From the NCBI GenBank assembly GCA_965219665.1, contig CBDCOD010000024.1, forward strand, positions 62,001 through 126,000: a DNA stretch of 64,000 bases, given 5' to 3'. A program made the translations under genes and the position numbers. Below the pieces are notes generated by a model. That model saw only the letters and a program-made list of their open reading frames with translations. It ran no database searches and was not told the origin of the DNA. Source of the DNA: CBDCOD01 sp965219665 (GTDB taxonomy: Bacteria > Pseudomonadota > Gammaproteobacteria > CAKMZV01). Positions 36,783 through 47,634 of this stretch are shown here, one piece after another. The number at the start of each line of letters is the position of its first letter. The first letter of the stretch is position 1.

Positions 36783-37694
36783 ATGAGTAAGCAAGACAAG
36801 CATACGAACCCATTTCCTGAGGAGCAGCATACAGGACACATTTGGGACGACAATTTGCGTGAACTGGATAACGAACCGCCCAAGTGGTGGTCTTGGGGTC
36901 TGGTTGCCAGTGTACTATTCGTTATCGGCTATTTTGTCATTTATCCATCAATTCCTTTATTGAGCTCATATACTAAAGGAGTAGTTGGCTATTCCTCTAT
37001 CAAAGAGATGAGAGCCCAACAAGATGAGTTGGAGAAAAGCCATAAAACCATCATTAGTTTACGTGAACAAGCATTGCGAAATAAGAGCATTAAAGAGGTT
37101 TATTTAGATGCTGGCTTAGTGCGCTATGCGATGACAGAAAGTGAAGAACTGTTTGGCGATAATTGCGCTGGCTGCCATAGTCCACAAGCAGTGGGCAACG
37201 CTTACTTTCCTTCTTTGCGTGATGATGATTGGCTTTGGGGGAATAGTATTGAGCAAATTTATCATACTATCCGTGATGGGCGACGAGGCAATATGCCAGC
37301 ACGGGGCTTATCAGGTAATCTAACCGACGCCGAGATTGATGCAGTAGTGGAATATGTAGTTGCTTTATCAATTGGTACTGGCGGTATCGATGCGTATCAG
37401 GCTGGTCGAGATGCTTATGCAAAAGGGCAATGTATGGTTTGTCATGGAGCACAGGGTTTGCCCATTGCGCCAATTGGGGCAGCCAACTTATCTGACTCTA
37501 TATGGCGATTCTCAGATGGTGACGACTTAAAAGCAGCATTAAGGCGCACAATCACTTTCGGTGTCAATCAGCCAAACGAACAGTCCCGTAAAGCAATTAT
37601 GCCTTCTTTCAAAGGTGTTTTGAGCGATTCGGAAATCAAGCGTTTAGCAATCTATGTTTCGCAATTATCGCGCCGTCAGGACTTTGTGCATTGA
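36783..37694 (+). CDS. ccoP: cytochrome c oxidase cbb3-type subunit III
   Basis: 303 residues. The CcoP N-terminal domain (EEQHTGHIWDDNLRELDNE then a membrane helix at about 40-60) is followed by two cytochrome c domains, CAGCH at about residue 129-133 and CMVCH at about 219-223. Carries electrons from soluble cytochrome c to CcoN. Last gene of the oxidase operon proper; ccoI starts 92 bases later. Confidence 0.96.
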   Translation: MSKQDKHTNPFPEEQHTGHIWDDNLRELDNEPPKWWSWGLVASVLFVIGYFVIYPSIPLLSSYTKGVVGYSSIKEMRAQQDELEKSHKTIISLREQALRNKSIKEVYLDAGLVRYAMTESEELFGDNCAGCHSPQAVGNAYFPSLRDDDWLWGNSIEQIYHTIRDGRRGNMPARGLSGNLTDAEIDAVVEYVVALSIGTGGIDAYQAGRDAYAKGQCMVCHGAQGLPIAPIGAANLSDSIWRFSDGDDLKAALRRTITFGVNQPNEQSRKAIMPSFKGVLSDSEIKRLAIYVSQLSRRQDFVH

Positions 37695-37786
37695 GATTAC
37701 TGAAATACTGCACGGCGCCAAATAACCTCATGCAGGCATTTTTAAGTCATCATGCGGAGGTTGTACTTTAGAGGGGTACAGAGTTG

Positions 37787-39997
37787 ATGACTTCAAAGGT
37801 ATATGACTGGACGAACTCAGAACATTTTCAGGAACAATATCTCCAAGTTTCGCAAGGCTTATCGCGACTACGTGTCTTATTAGAAAATGTCCACTGCATT
37901 AATTGTGTACAAAAAATAGAAAAGCACTTTCGGTCTCTCAAAGGTGTGCATGCCATTCAGGTGCATATCTCAGAAAATTGGGCAGATATTACATGGAATG
38001 ACACTATGCTATCTCCTGCTCAAATATTTACAGATTTTGAGCGATTAGGTTTTCCTGCAATCCCTTTTAAGACGACCCATAAACGAGCGGCAGATAGTCA
38101 AGCGTTATATCGTTTAGCATTTGCTGGCTTTACTATGATGAACACGCTATGGCTTTCTGTTTCCCTATATGCAGGGGCAGACGGCGTACTACAGCACTAT
38201 TTTTTATGGATACAGTGCCTGTTAGCCACCCCCACTTTGTTCTATAGCGGCTATAGCTTTTTATCAGGCTGCTTTCATGAGATTAAGAACTGGCGATTAG
38301 GCATGAATACCCCTGTGGCAGTTGGGGTAAGTTTTGCGTGGGTATGGTCATGTTATACCTTGCTTAATCCAGGTGCAGGTGAGCCCTATTTCGATACGGT
38401 TACAAACTTGATTTTTTTATTATTGGCAGGAAGATTTATTGAAAAGCAGGTGCGTGATAGAGCACTGCGTTTTAGTGAGCGCAAACTGCACTACCTGCCT
38501 GAATTAGTATTAAAAATACAGGATGGCAAACAAGAATGGGTATCAATTCAATCTATAAAAATTGGCGACCGTCTATTTATTCGTGCTGGTGAAGTCATTC
38601 CGGCAGATGGCATTATTTGTGATGGGACAAGTGATATTGATGAATCCGTTGTAACCGGTGAATCTATGCCGCTGACTAAAGCGGTAGGTGATACAGTTGT
38701 TAGTGGTAGTATCAATTTAACTGGCTCAGTCGTTATTGAAGCGACAACAGCAGCAGCAGACAGTTTTTTGCAAACCATACAACAGCAGGCATTGAAAGCA
38801 CAGCATGCAAAACTAGCCGTACAGAATATAACAGACCGCATCCTTCCCTACTTTATTGCTGCAATTCTCTTACTGGCTGCAATTACTTTTGTATGGTGGC
38901 TACCACAGGGCATCGATCAAGCATGGTTTAATGCAACCGCGGTATTAGTGATTACGTGCCCGTGTGCCTTAGGTCTATCCGTTCCATTAGTTTCTGCTCT
39001 TTCTGTTCACCGTCTCATTCATCAAAACATTCTGCTTAAAGATGTTAAATTATTTGAGATCTTCCCTAAAATTAAACACGTTATTGCGGATAAAACAGGC
39101 ACGCTAACGGAGGGATTACCACAAATTCAGCAGCACTGGTATAGCTCGACCTGTCCAGTTACTTACATAGCAGACTTAGCAAGGCATAGCTCTCATCCGC
39201 TATCTGGTGCGATTGTGCGTTATATACAAGAGGATTCAGATGATACGGTATGGCAACAGACACGGTCCATTCCTGGGAGTGGTATTGAAGGGGAGGTGCA
39301 AATTGCGGGGAAGCGTATAACGTACCGCTTAGGGAAAATAAAATGGGCAGCTCCGTTTGGGTTGAATGAGGCGCATAAAAAATGGTTGCACCAATTACCA
39401 GCACAATACAGTCTGATTGCTTTTGCAGATGAAAAGCGCCTACTTGCACTGTTTGCAGCAAGTGATAGCTTGCGTCCTGATGCACAAGCCTTTAGCCAAG
39501 CCTTAAAAGAAAAAGGGATATACTTACAAATGGCAAGCGGTGATAGCTCATCAGTCTGTCAGACAGTAGCAAAACAGTTAAATTTACCAGAGTCAGCTGT
39601 GCATGCACAGTGTAACCCACAACAAAAGGCTCAGTTAGTGAACACGGCTAAAGCAAAGGATGTATGTGCCTTTATTGGGGATGGAATTAACGATGCAGTA
39701 GCATTGAGCAGCGCAGATATTGGGATTACGATGGCAGCAGGTAGTGGTATTTCTGCGCGCAGTGCCTCTGTGGTACTTGTAGGTAATCAGCTGTGTGATT
39801 GGTTTGTAATTGATCGCATGTCAGCAGCGGTCAATCGTACAATCAAGCAAAATTTAACGCTTGCTTTAGGCTACAACCTTATCATGGTGCCTTTGGCGAT
39901 GGCAGGATGGGTTAGCCCGTTGTTAGCCGCAGTTACTATGCCAATTAGTTCACTTGCTGTCATTTTGAACACAGTACGGGGCTTGCCTAAACAATAG
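37787..39997 (+). CDS. ccoI: Copper-translocating P-type ATPase of cbb3 assembly
   Basis: 736 residues from ATG 37787 (a TTG directly before it is the other option). The N-terminal HMA domain has CxxC (CINC, about 37-40). P1B-ATPase marks are the TGES actuator loop, the CPC metal site in VITCPCALGLSVP, DKTGTLTEG with the phosphorylated Asp, and GDGINDAVAL. It exports copper from cytoplasm for cbb3 assembly (FixI/CcoI type), as its position after ccoP indicates. ccoG and ccoH are not present here. Confidence 0.93.
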   Translation: MTSKVYDWTNSEHFQEQYLQVSQGLSRLRVLLENVHCINCVQKIEKHFRSLKGVHAIQVHISENWADITWNDTMLSPAQIFTDFERLGFPAIPFKTTHKRAADSQALYRLAFAGFTMMNTLWLSVSLYAGADGVLQHYFLWIQCLLATPTLFYSGYSFLSGCFHEIKNWRLGMNTPVAVGVSFAWVWSCYTLLNPGAGEPYFDTVTNLIFLLLAGRFIEKQVRDRALRFSERKLHYLPELVLKIQDGKQEWVSIQSIKIGDRLFIRAGEVIPADGIICDGTSDIDESVVTGESMPLTKAVGDTVVSGSINLTGSVVIEATTAAADSFLQTIQQQALKAQHAKLAVQNITDRILPYFIAAILLLAAITFVWWLPQGIDQAWFNATAVLVITCPCALGLSVPLVSALSVHRLIHQNILLKDVKLFEIFPKIKHVIADKTGTLTEGLPQIQQHWYSSTCPVTYIADLARHSSHPLSGAIVRYIQEDSDDTVWQQTRSIPGSGIEGEVQIAGKRITYRLGKIKWAAPFGLNEAHKKWLHQLPAQYSLIAFADEKRLLALFAASDSLRPDAQAFSQALKEKGIYLQMASGDSSSVCQTVAKQLNLPESAVHAQCNPQQKAQLVNTAKAKDVCAFIGDGINDAVALSSADIGITMAAGSGISARSASVVLVGNQLCDWFVIDRMSAAVNRTIKQNLTLALGYNLIMVPLAMAGWVSPLLAAVTMPISSLAVILNTVRGLPKQ

Positions 39998-40134
39998 ATC
40001 AGCATCAGCTGAGGCGACAACATAACATTGTAAGCAGTATTCTCCTCACACAAAGTCACCTATCACACGCCGCACAAAGTGGAGCAAGGATAAGCATGCA
40101 TCCACTCTGTAGTGCTTGAGCATTTAGTAAGTGC

Positions 40135-41502
40135 TTATGGGAGCGTATCTAAGAAATGATAATAATGGTAAAAGAGTTGCTGCCCAATACGGCGAAACGG
40201 CGTAAATAAGTGCTTGGGTAACGGAGAGGTATAAATGGGCAGGTCAGGAGCTCCTTTACCTGCGACCATGTTAGCAAGGCGTGCACCAGCGTGCACAGAA
40301 AAGGAAACGCCATTGCCACCGTAGCCAATGGAATAGAATAGGCTTTGTTTATCGCCATCTGCGCAAAAAATGCGCGGCATCATATCGTGGCTAACGTCTA
40401 CCCAACCCCACCATGAATAGTCGATTTGGATACTAGATAATGCAGGAAATTTTTCAACCAATCCATTAAACAATAGTTTATAGTGCTTGTTATTTGCTGC
40501 ATCAGAACCGCTAATTGCACTGCGCGTACCTATTTGTAAGCGGTCATCAGGCAGCAGCCTAAAGTAAAAGCGTAAAAAGCGCGAGTCAGTAATTACTATA
40601 TTGGTTTTGAACCCGCAAGCCTCTTTTTCACTAGCAGTTAAAGGTCGAGTGACAATAGAGTTAGAGAGGATAGGCATGTAGCGATAGGCTAAAGAGGGGT
40701 GTAGGGCAGCACTGGTATAACCACCAGTTGCAACCACAACTTTCTGGCAAGTAACCATGCCGTTTGGTGTATTTAATTGATGCTGACCATTTTCTTTGGT
40801 CGTCCAAGAAGTGACAGGTGATCCTGGATAGGTACGCACGCCTAATTTTTGGAGTTTCTTAGTGTAACCAAAAGCAAGCTTAACTGGATGTACTCCTATG
40901 CCTTCTGGATCTAAGAGACCTCCAAAAGTATTTGCACAGTCAACATAGCGCTCTTTTAACTCATCGGTAGTCAGTAGTTTAGCAGGGTAGTTAAACACCT
41001 TGTTTTTAATGGCAACATCTTGCTCTAGTTTGCGCATGAGAGACGCTCGATGCGCCAAGTACAAATGCCCATCGCCCTGTGGATCACATTCTATTTCAGG
41101 ATCATTCACTAAGGTACGAAAGCGCTCAAAGCCCTCATAGATATCGGCATGTAATGCTTGCGCGGTTTTTTCGCCCCAACGTGATACCCATTGTCCCAAC
41201 CCTAAGCGTCCGCAAGCCAGCTGACCTTGTCCACCATTACGACTGGTGCAGCCCCATGATAATTGGTTAGCTTCTAAAATAACTGCTTTGATATTATGCT
41301 CTTGCGCTAAGAATAAAGCGGTCGCTAGCCCAGTAAAGCCAGAACCAATAATAGCGACATCAGCTTCTATATCACCATCAAGTGGCTGCTCGATTGCAGG
41401 TGGCTCACCAGCGCTGGCAATCCAGTAAGTGGGGGCATAGTTTTGATTAGACCCCGGTGTATTATCTACAAGGGGGTCATATAGAGGATTGTAGTTTTTC
41501 AA
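40135..41502 (-). CDS. tauY: Taurine dehydrogenase large subunit, FAD-dependent oxidoreductase
   Basis: 455 residues of the DAO family. The FAD dinucleotide motif is VAIIGSGFTGLATALFLA (about 47-64), and C-terminal SIGYGGNGVSFSVHAGARLA closes the FAD site. On sequence alone it could be a gamma-glutamylputrescine oxidase or glycine-type oxidase. The gene order tauA-tauB-tauC-small NTF2-like protein-this enzyme is that of taurine dehydrogenase (TauXY), which deaminates taurine to sulfoacetaldehyde, so that is the favoured call. It lies 8 bases after tauX. Confidence 0.75.
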   Translation of the reverse strand: MKNYNPLYDPLVDNTPGSNQNYAPTYWIASAGEPPAIEQPLDGDIEADVAIIGSGFTGLATALFLAQEHNIKAVILEANQLSWGCTSRNGGQGQLACGRLGLGQWVSRWGEKTAQALHADIYEGFERFRTLVNDPEIECDPQGDGHLYLAHRASLMRKLEQDVAIKNKVFNYPAKLLTTDELKERYVDCANTFGGLLDPEGIGVHPVKLAFGYTKKLQKLGVRTYPGSPVTSWTTKENGQHQLNTPNGMVTCQKVVVATGGYTSAALHPSLAYRYMPILSNSIVTRPLTASEKEACGFKTNIVITDSRFLRFYFRLLPDDRLQIGTRSAISGSDAANNKHYKLLFNGLVEKFPALSSIQIDYSWWGWVDVSHDMMPRIFCADGDKQSLFYSIGYGGNGVSFSVHAGARLANMVAGKGAPDLPIYTSPLPKHLFTPFRRIGQQLFYHYYHFLDTLP

Positions 41503-41510
41503 TGGACTTC

Positions 41511-41882
41511 TTAGCCAGTAACTTGTTTACGGAATGCGTTTTTAGTATGGATTTTGCCTTCTTGGAAGGTAAATATATCACAGCCTTCTGCTTCTATGCG
41601 TGAGCCATCGGCATTTGTTCCACTGAACAGCCAGTGAGACAATCCATGATTTCCACTGGCAAATACACCTAAAGACTTCCAGTGTGCATCAGGTAGTGTT
41701 TTCCATACATTGGCAAAAGCCGCCTTTACGGTTGCATTTCCTTCTATGGCATTACCAAAGGTGTTTTCGCCTGCTAAGGTATAAAAAATACAGTTATCAG
41801 TCATCATTGAAGCCAGAGCGTCCTCATCATGTCGGTTAAAAGCTTCGCCAAAATCTTCCATTAATTTCACATAATCGTTCAT
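41511..41882 (-). CDS. tauX: Taurine dehydrogenase small subunit, NTF2-like
   Basis: 123 residues with a SnoaL/NTF2-like fold pattern (FGEAFNRHDEDALASMMTDNC, then HWLFSGTNADGSRIEAEGCDIFTF). Such proteins are TauX subunits when placed between a taurine ABC transporter and a DAO-type oxidoreductase, which is the case here. It starts 37 bases after tauC. Confidence 0.75.
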   Translation of the reverse strand: MNDYVKLMEDFGEAFNRHDEDALASMMTDNCIFYTLAGENTFGNAIEGNATVKAAFANVWKTLPDAHWKSLGVFASGNHGLSHWLFSGTNADGSRIEAEGCDIFTFQEGKIHTKNAFRKQVTG

Positions 41883-41919
41883 GTTGTTAGTCCTTTATTT
41901 TTTTTAGTGTTAATGTGCT

Positions 41920-42768
41920 TTATTTGCCACGCCACGGGATGAGCTTATGCTCCAAATAGCGCATAATCAAATCAATAGCATAGGCAACAATGCTAATGAG
42001 GATAATGCCTAATACTACAATGTCGGTAGATAGAAATTTACTAGCCACCATAATCATCATACCAACACCCGCTTCGGCTGCAACCAGTTCTGCGGCAACT
42101 ACGGTACCCCAGCAGACACCCATACAAACACGCATACCGGTAAAAATTTCGGGCATGGCATTAGGAAGAATAACGCGGAATAGTATCTGCGTTTTACTGG
42201 CATTTAGAGTGTACGCAGCGTGAATTTTTGATATATTAGTGGCGAGCGCGCCTGATCTGGTTGCCAGTGCCATAATCCAAATGGCTGCAAGGAAGAGTAA
42301 GAATATTTTTGCAGACTCTCCAATCCCTAGCCATAAGATAACTAAAGGAATCAAAGCCAAAGGAGGCATAGGGCGGAAAAACTCCACGATTGGATCAAAA
42401 AGTCGATTGATAACCCGTGATAAAGCAAGCGAAAAGCCTAATGGAATACCAACCAGGCAGCCAATAAGGAAGCCCATCAGTACCCGATATAAACTTATTC
42501 CCAAATGCTCATATAAGGTGAAGCCCCTGAATCCCTCATCTGTTATGAGGCTAAACTGTTGCCATACCGATGCCATAGTAGGCCAAAAAATAGGCTCAAC
42601 CCATTCAAAATAATCGGTCAAATACCAAAGAGACAGGAGTAAGAAGATAGTTAAAAATGTCCAGCCCCGTCCTCCTTTAGCAGATACCACCGCAGCGTCA
42701 CCAAACGTAACGGTTTTTCGCTCAGCATTGGGGTCTTTAAATCCAAGTTTAATTAGTAAATTATCCAT
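41920..42768 (-). CDS. tauC: Taurine-type ABC transporter permease
   Basis: 282 residues from the ATG at 42768, which overlaps the end of tauB by eight bases; a longer frame to 42831 would run far into tauB and adds no family residues. About six membrane helices and the EAA loop typical of the TauC/SsuC/NrtB permeases (LNASKTQILFRVILPNAMPEI). An N-terminal cytoplasmic extension of about 40 residues precedes helix 1. Confidence 0.88.
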   Translation of the reverse strand: MDNLLIKLGFKDPNAERKTVTFGDAAVVSAKGGRGWTFLTIFLLLSLWYLTDYFEWVEPIFWPTMASVWQQFSLITDEGFRGFTLYEHLGISLYRVLMGFLIGCLVGIPLGFSLALSRVINRLFDPIVEFFRPMPPLALIPLVILWLGIGESAKIFLLFLAAIWIMALATRSGALATNISKIHAAYTLNASKTQILFRVILPNAMPEIFTGMRVCMGVCWGTVVAAELVAAEAGVGMMIMVASKFLSTDIVVLGIILISIVAYAIDLIMRYLEHKLIPWRGK

Positions 42769-43561
42769 CGCTTTTACCCATAATTTCTTCTTCCATATCC
42801 CATATAAACTCCAGAATTTCTTCACGCACATTTACAAATTCCTGCGTTTTTTTGATGGAGCGGGTATTTTCAGTTAGTCCGTGCTCTGCAAAGGGTAAAC
42901 TGTAGTCTTTTTCTAATCTACCAGGTCGGGGCGCCATCACGAACACTCGGTTTCCGAGAATCAAAGCCTCCTCAACGCTGTGTGTAATCAGGACAACGGT
43001 TTTGCCAGTTTCTTTCCACAACTTTAGAATCAAGCCTTGCATTTTTTCACGCGTTAAGGCATCTAATGCGCCAAGCGGCTCATCCATCAAAATAAGTTCA
43101 GGGTCATTTGCTAAACAGCGTGCTAGTGCTACCCGTTGTTGCATACCGCCGGATAATTCATACACTGCCTTAGAGCCAAAATCTGCTAACCCTACCACTT
43201 GTAGCCAATGTGCTACTATTTCATTAATCTCCTTTTGAGGCATATTCGCCATTTTGGGACCAAAGCCTACATTTTGAGCAACAGACATCCACTCAAACAA
43301 TGCGCCCTGTTGAAAAACCATACCTCTTTGAGGGTTAGGCCCTCGTACCGCAGTGCCATTAAAGGAGATGTCACCTTGGGTAGGTGCTAAAAATCCTGCC
43401 AAGATATTGAGTAAAGTTGTTTTGCCGCAGCCAGAGGGGCCGAGCACAGTCAACAACTCTCCTGGAACCAAATTAAATGATACGTTACTAAGGGCGTTTA
43501 CCTTATCACCCTGAGGTAAGTCGTATATCATTGATACATTATTAACGCTTAAACCAACCAT
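42761..43561 (-). CDS. tauB: Taurine-type ABC transporter ATP-binding protein
   Basis: 266 residues. Walker A GPSGCGKTT at 41-49, Q-loop VFQQGALFEW, signature LSGGMQQRVALA, Walker B LILMDEPLGALD, H-loop VLITHSVEEA. Subfamily of nitrate/sulfonate/taurine importers. It is separated from tauA by a hairpin followed by a T-rich stretch, which would let tauA be made in excess. Confidence 0.9.
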   Translation of the reverse strand: MVGLSVNNVSMIYDLPQGDKVNALSNVSFNLVPGELLTVLGPSGCGKTTLLNILAGFLAPTQGDISFNGTAVRGPNPQRGMVFQQGALFEWMSVAQNVGFGPKMANMPQKEINEIVAHWLQVVGLADFGSKAVYELSGGMQQRVALARCLANDPELILMDEPLGALDALTREKMQGLILKLWKETGKTVVLITHSVEEALILGNRVFVMAPRPGRLEKDYSLPFAEHGLTENTRSIKKTQEFVNVREEILEFIWDMEEEIMGKSDG

Positions 43562-43595
43562 ATAAATATTACTGTATTTTGTATGTAGAAAGAAA

Positions 43596-43623
43596 GCGCG
43601 ACTCCTTTAAGAGGGAGCCGCGC
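43596..43623 (-). terminator. Hairpin between tauA and tauB
   Basis: Ten-base stem (GCGCGACTCC with GGAGCCGCGC, one G-U pair) and an eight-base loop. On the minus strand it is followed by a broken T-rich run. It fits a leaky terminator or RNA-stabilising hairpin after the binding-protein gene. Confidence 0.55.
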
Positions 43624-43658
43624 TCGTTTTCATGGGTGTTTTTGTTATGTTGTAACTG

Positions 43659-44645
43659 CTACTTAATGTTAGCAAGAACGCTCGTATCAACAGTTGAATT
43701 GTAGTGTTCCTGAGAGCGTGCGCTGGGGATTACTTTATTTTCTACAAAAAATTCAGCCACCTCTTTGGTAAAGCGCTGTACACCACCAAGCATCCATTTG
43801 CCAGTTAACTGCTCACTACGTGACAAGAATCCAAATTTATTCAAGGTGTCAATAGTTGCGCCTTTATCCATGCCAGAAGCTTTAGCTAATACATTGTAAA
43901 AACGTTCAGGAGAGCGATTGTAGTTTAGGTTAGCGTCTTCAGTGATTTCCATAAACTGCTCAACAACCTTTCGATTCTCTTTCAAGAACTTTCCAGGAAC
44001 TGATACGATATCAAATACTTTTAGACCAATAGCTTCTTGCTCAGCACCTGTCATGAGGACTGAGCCATGTTGCTTCATGCGAACTAAAGAGCCACCAAAG
44101 CCACAGCCCATATCAATATCGCCACGAGCTAGAGCAGCAGGCACATCACTATTTTGCATGCTCAAAATTTTCACTTTTTTCCTATCAACACCTAAGTGTT
44201 CAAGTGTGCTGAGCAATTTATAGTGGGTCACGTTACCAATAGGAGAGCCAATGGTTTTACCTTCTAATGCCTTGGCATTCGCCTTGGTAATATTGGTGCC
44301 ATTTCTGACCACACAGTTATCATTTTCTGCATAAGTCATAGCCACGCCAACCAACTTGAGATCAACGCCCTTACTTACCGCAACGACAAAAGGAACAAAG
44401 CCTTGAGAGTAGGCAATATCAATATCGCCAGCAACCATAGCATTTGTCATGGCATTGCCATTGTCAAAAGCTTTCCAGTTCACTTTAATGCCCATTCGTT
44501 TTTCAAAAGTTTTCTCCACATCAGCTATCTGATTAGGAGTTGGCCATTCTAAGAAATAAGCCACGTTAAGTTCTTTAAGTGCCATCGCGCCAGTTGCAAA
44601 AGTGAGCAGCAACGATGCCAGTACTGTTTTCCGTATGAATGTCAT
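43659..44645 (-). CDS. tauA: Taurine ABC transporter substrate-binding protein
   Basis: 328 residues with a signal peptide ending near AMALKELN. The mature protein has the TauA/SsuA form (GSPIGNVTHYKLLSTLEHLG; ALARGDIDMGCGFGGSLVRM). A good ribosome site (GAGG) precedes ATG. First gene of the minus-strand set tauABCXY. I see no regulator such as tauR beside it. Confidence 0.85.
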   Translation of the reverse strand: MTFIRKTVLASLLLTFATGAMALKELNVAYFLEWPTPNQIADVEKTFEKRMGIKVNWKAFDNGNAMTNAMVAGDIDIAYSQGFVPFVVAVSKGVDLKLVGVAMTYAENDNCVVRNGTNITKANAKALEGKTIGSPIGNVTHYKLLSTLEHLGVDRKKVKILSMQNSDVPAALARGDIDMGCGFGGSLVRMKQHGSVLMTGAEQEAIGLKVFDIVSVPGKFLKENRKVVEQFMEITEDANLNYNRSPERFYNVLAKASGMDKGATIDTLNKFGFLSRSEQLTGKWMLGGVQRFTKEVAEFFVENKVIPSARSQEHYNSTVDTSVLANIK

Positions 44646-44815
44646 GGAATCATCCTCGTAAAATATAAAAGTTAATTACTAATGTATTTCAAAAATAGCA
44701 GTCAATTGATTGCCTCTCCGAAATACGGGGGCGTCTTTATATCATGTTTTTTATTATGAAGCGTTTTTTTTGATGCGGCATTGCAGCATAGGACTTTGCT
44801 CAAATTTGACATGTG

Positions 44816-44995
44816 CTATAAGGCATCATTGGAGTGATCGTTATCTATCCAGAAAGATCTTGCTGGATCGTGAACAGCATCATCCAAAGGGCTCAGGGGC
44901 TGATTTTTTAGGGACCAAACCACATAAGCAGTAGCGACTACTCCAAGAAAGAGAGACAGAGGGATGAGATAAGACAAAAAAGTTATTGTAGACAT
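44816..44995 (-). CDS. Small CcoS-like membrane protein
   Basis: 59 residues from ATG 44995 (a longer frame starts at 45013). One helix (about 8-28, LIPLSLFLGVVATAYVVW), then SLKNQ, LDD and HDP in the places where CcoS has AVRSGQFDDL and the following HRILxD. This looks like a diverged second CcoS. It stands alone upstream of tauA, far from the cco operon. It may have another role. Confidence 0.5.
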   Translation of the reverse strand: MSTITFLSYLIPLSLFLGVVATAYVVWSLKNQPLSPLDDAVHDPARSFWIDNDHSNDAL

Positions 44996-45167
44996 GGTTT
45001 TATATTGATACAAAGTTAAGCTAATAAGGCATCACTCTATGCGCTATGCGTTGATTATGTCATGAACATAGTTGTTTTGTAAAGAGGAGCGCCGAACGGA
45101 TCCGTTCGGCATCAGGCATGCGCTTGTAGAGTAACAGAGGCATAGATGCTGCGGCTACGTCCTACCC

Positions 45168-45221
45168 AAAATATATATTATTATATCTTTTATCTGCAAA
45201 TTTATAAAAGCGGGTTATAAT
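45168..45221 (+). promoter_or_regulatory. Probable rRNA promoter
   Basis: A perfect TATAAT at 45216-45221 is followed by a GC-only stretch (GCGCGCCC), the discriminator type seen at stringently controlled rRNA promoters. The region 45168-45192 is almost pure A/T, as expected for an UP element. The -35 hexamer is poor (TCTGCA at 17 bases). It lies about 275 bases before the 16S gene. The rest of the 500-base gap from 44996 holds no other gene I can see. Confidence 0.6.
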
Positions 45222-45296
45222 GCGCGCCCTTCTGAGAGGTTCTATTTATTTTTTAGCTAAGATGATTAGGATTTTTCGGGTGTTATTTAAGAATAT

Positions 45297-45325
45297 GGAA
45301 ACACTTATTATTGGGCGCTTTTGAG
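45297..45325 (+). other. 16S processing stem, upstream arm
   Basis: This 29-base segment is complementary, with one bulged base, to 47136-47163 beyond the 3' end of the 16S gene. Such stems enclosing 16S are cut by RNase III. Its presence defines the leader transcript as at least this long. Confidence 0.85.
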
Positions 45326-45495
45326 TTGTTTCTAATTTATTAGGAACGACAAAACGAGGCGCAATTACGCTGTACTGTTGGTTTATATTTATATGATCTG
45401 ATGGTATGGTATTGTAATTAGCCTGGATTTGATGTATTGGTTTATTTAGGTAGGCTGATGTATTGAATCAAGTCAATACTTGATTGTTTGATTAA

Positions 45496-47094
<1,599 letters not shown>

Positions 47095-47135
47095 ACGATA
47101 TGTGGGTTGTCTTAGGACAATGCCACTAAAATGAC

Positions 47136-47163
47136 CTCAAAAGCGCCCAATAATAGTGTTTCC
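47136..47163 (+). other. 16S processing stem, downstream arm
   Basis: Complement of 45297-45325. It lies between the 16S end and tRNA-Ala, so the pre-16S could be released normally even though 23S is absent downstream. Confidence 0.85.
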
Positions 47164-47222
47164 TTGTTCTATAATAGCAGATATGATTGACTGTTTTCAT
47201 TTATAGAATCATGTATTGTTAT

Positions 47223-47298
47223 GGGGCTATAGCTCAGCTGGGAGAGCGCCTGATTTGCATTCAGGAGGTCTGCGGTTCGATCCCGCATAGCTCCACCA
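47223..47298 (+). tRNA. tRNA-Ala (anticodon TGC)
   Basis: 76 bases. Acceptor GGGGCTA pairs with TAGCTCC (one G-U), discriminator A, encoded CCA. Anticodon stem CCTGA/TCAGG encloses TTTGCAT, anticodon TGC. It is 128 bases after the 16S gene. In most rRNA operons tRNA-Ile comes first; here tRNA-Ala does. Confidence 0.97.
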
Positions 47299-47328
47299 TA
47301 TGTTAGTTTTCGACCTTAAAATATACTC

Positions 47329-47625
47329 ATGAAAAAAATCCTTTTATTTACTTGTTTAGTTTTTATGGCGGGCTGCTCAACACAGACCTTTTATATTAAT
47401 GAAAAGCCTACTGCAAAGAAGACTCAGCCTAATGTGGAAAAATCGTCGCAATTTTTTATCGTTGGTATTGGTCAGGAAGACGAAATTAATCCCGCAAAAA
47501 TTTGTGGTGGTGTAGCAAACATTGCCAAAGTAGAAACTGAATTATCCTTTTTGAATGGATTCCTCCGCGCTCTAACCTGGGGTATATATTCGCCACGTAC
47601 CAAGCGCGTTTACTGTCTTAAATAA
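47329..47625 (+). CDS. Bor family lipoprotein
   Basis: 98 residues. Lipoprotein signal peptide with lipobox MAGC (Cys16). The mature part follows phage lambda Bor / Iss: a QTFYI start, FFIVGIGQ, AKICGG, and the end with GIYSPRTKRVYC. Bor-type proteins are outer-membrane lipoproteins, often carried by phages and plasmids, and linked to serum survival. It begins 30 bases after tRNA-Ala inside the rRNA transcription unit and shares it with the next gene. Confidence 0.85.
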   Translation: MKKILLFTCLVFMAGCSTQTFYINEKPTAKKTQPNVEKSSQFFIVGIGQEDEINPAKICGGVANIAKVETELSFLNGFLRALTWGIYSPRTKRVYCLK

Positions 47626-47634
47626 TAAAATCAC

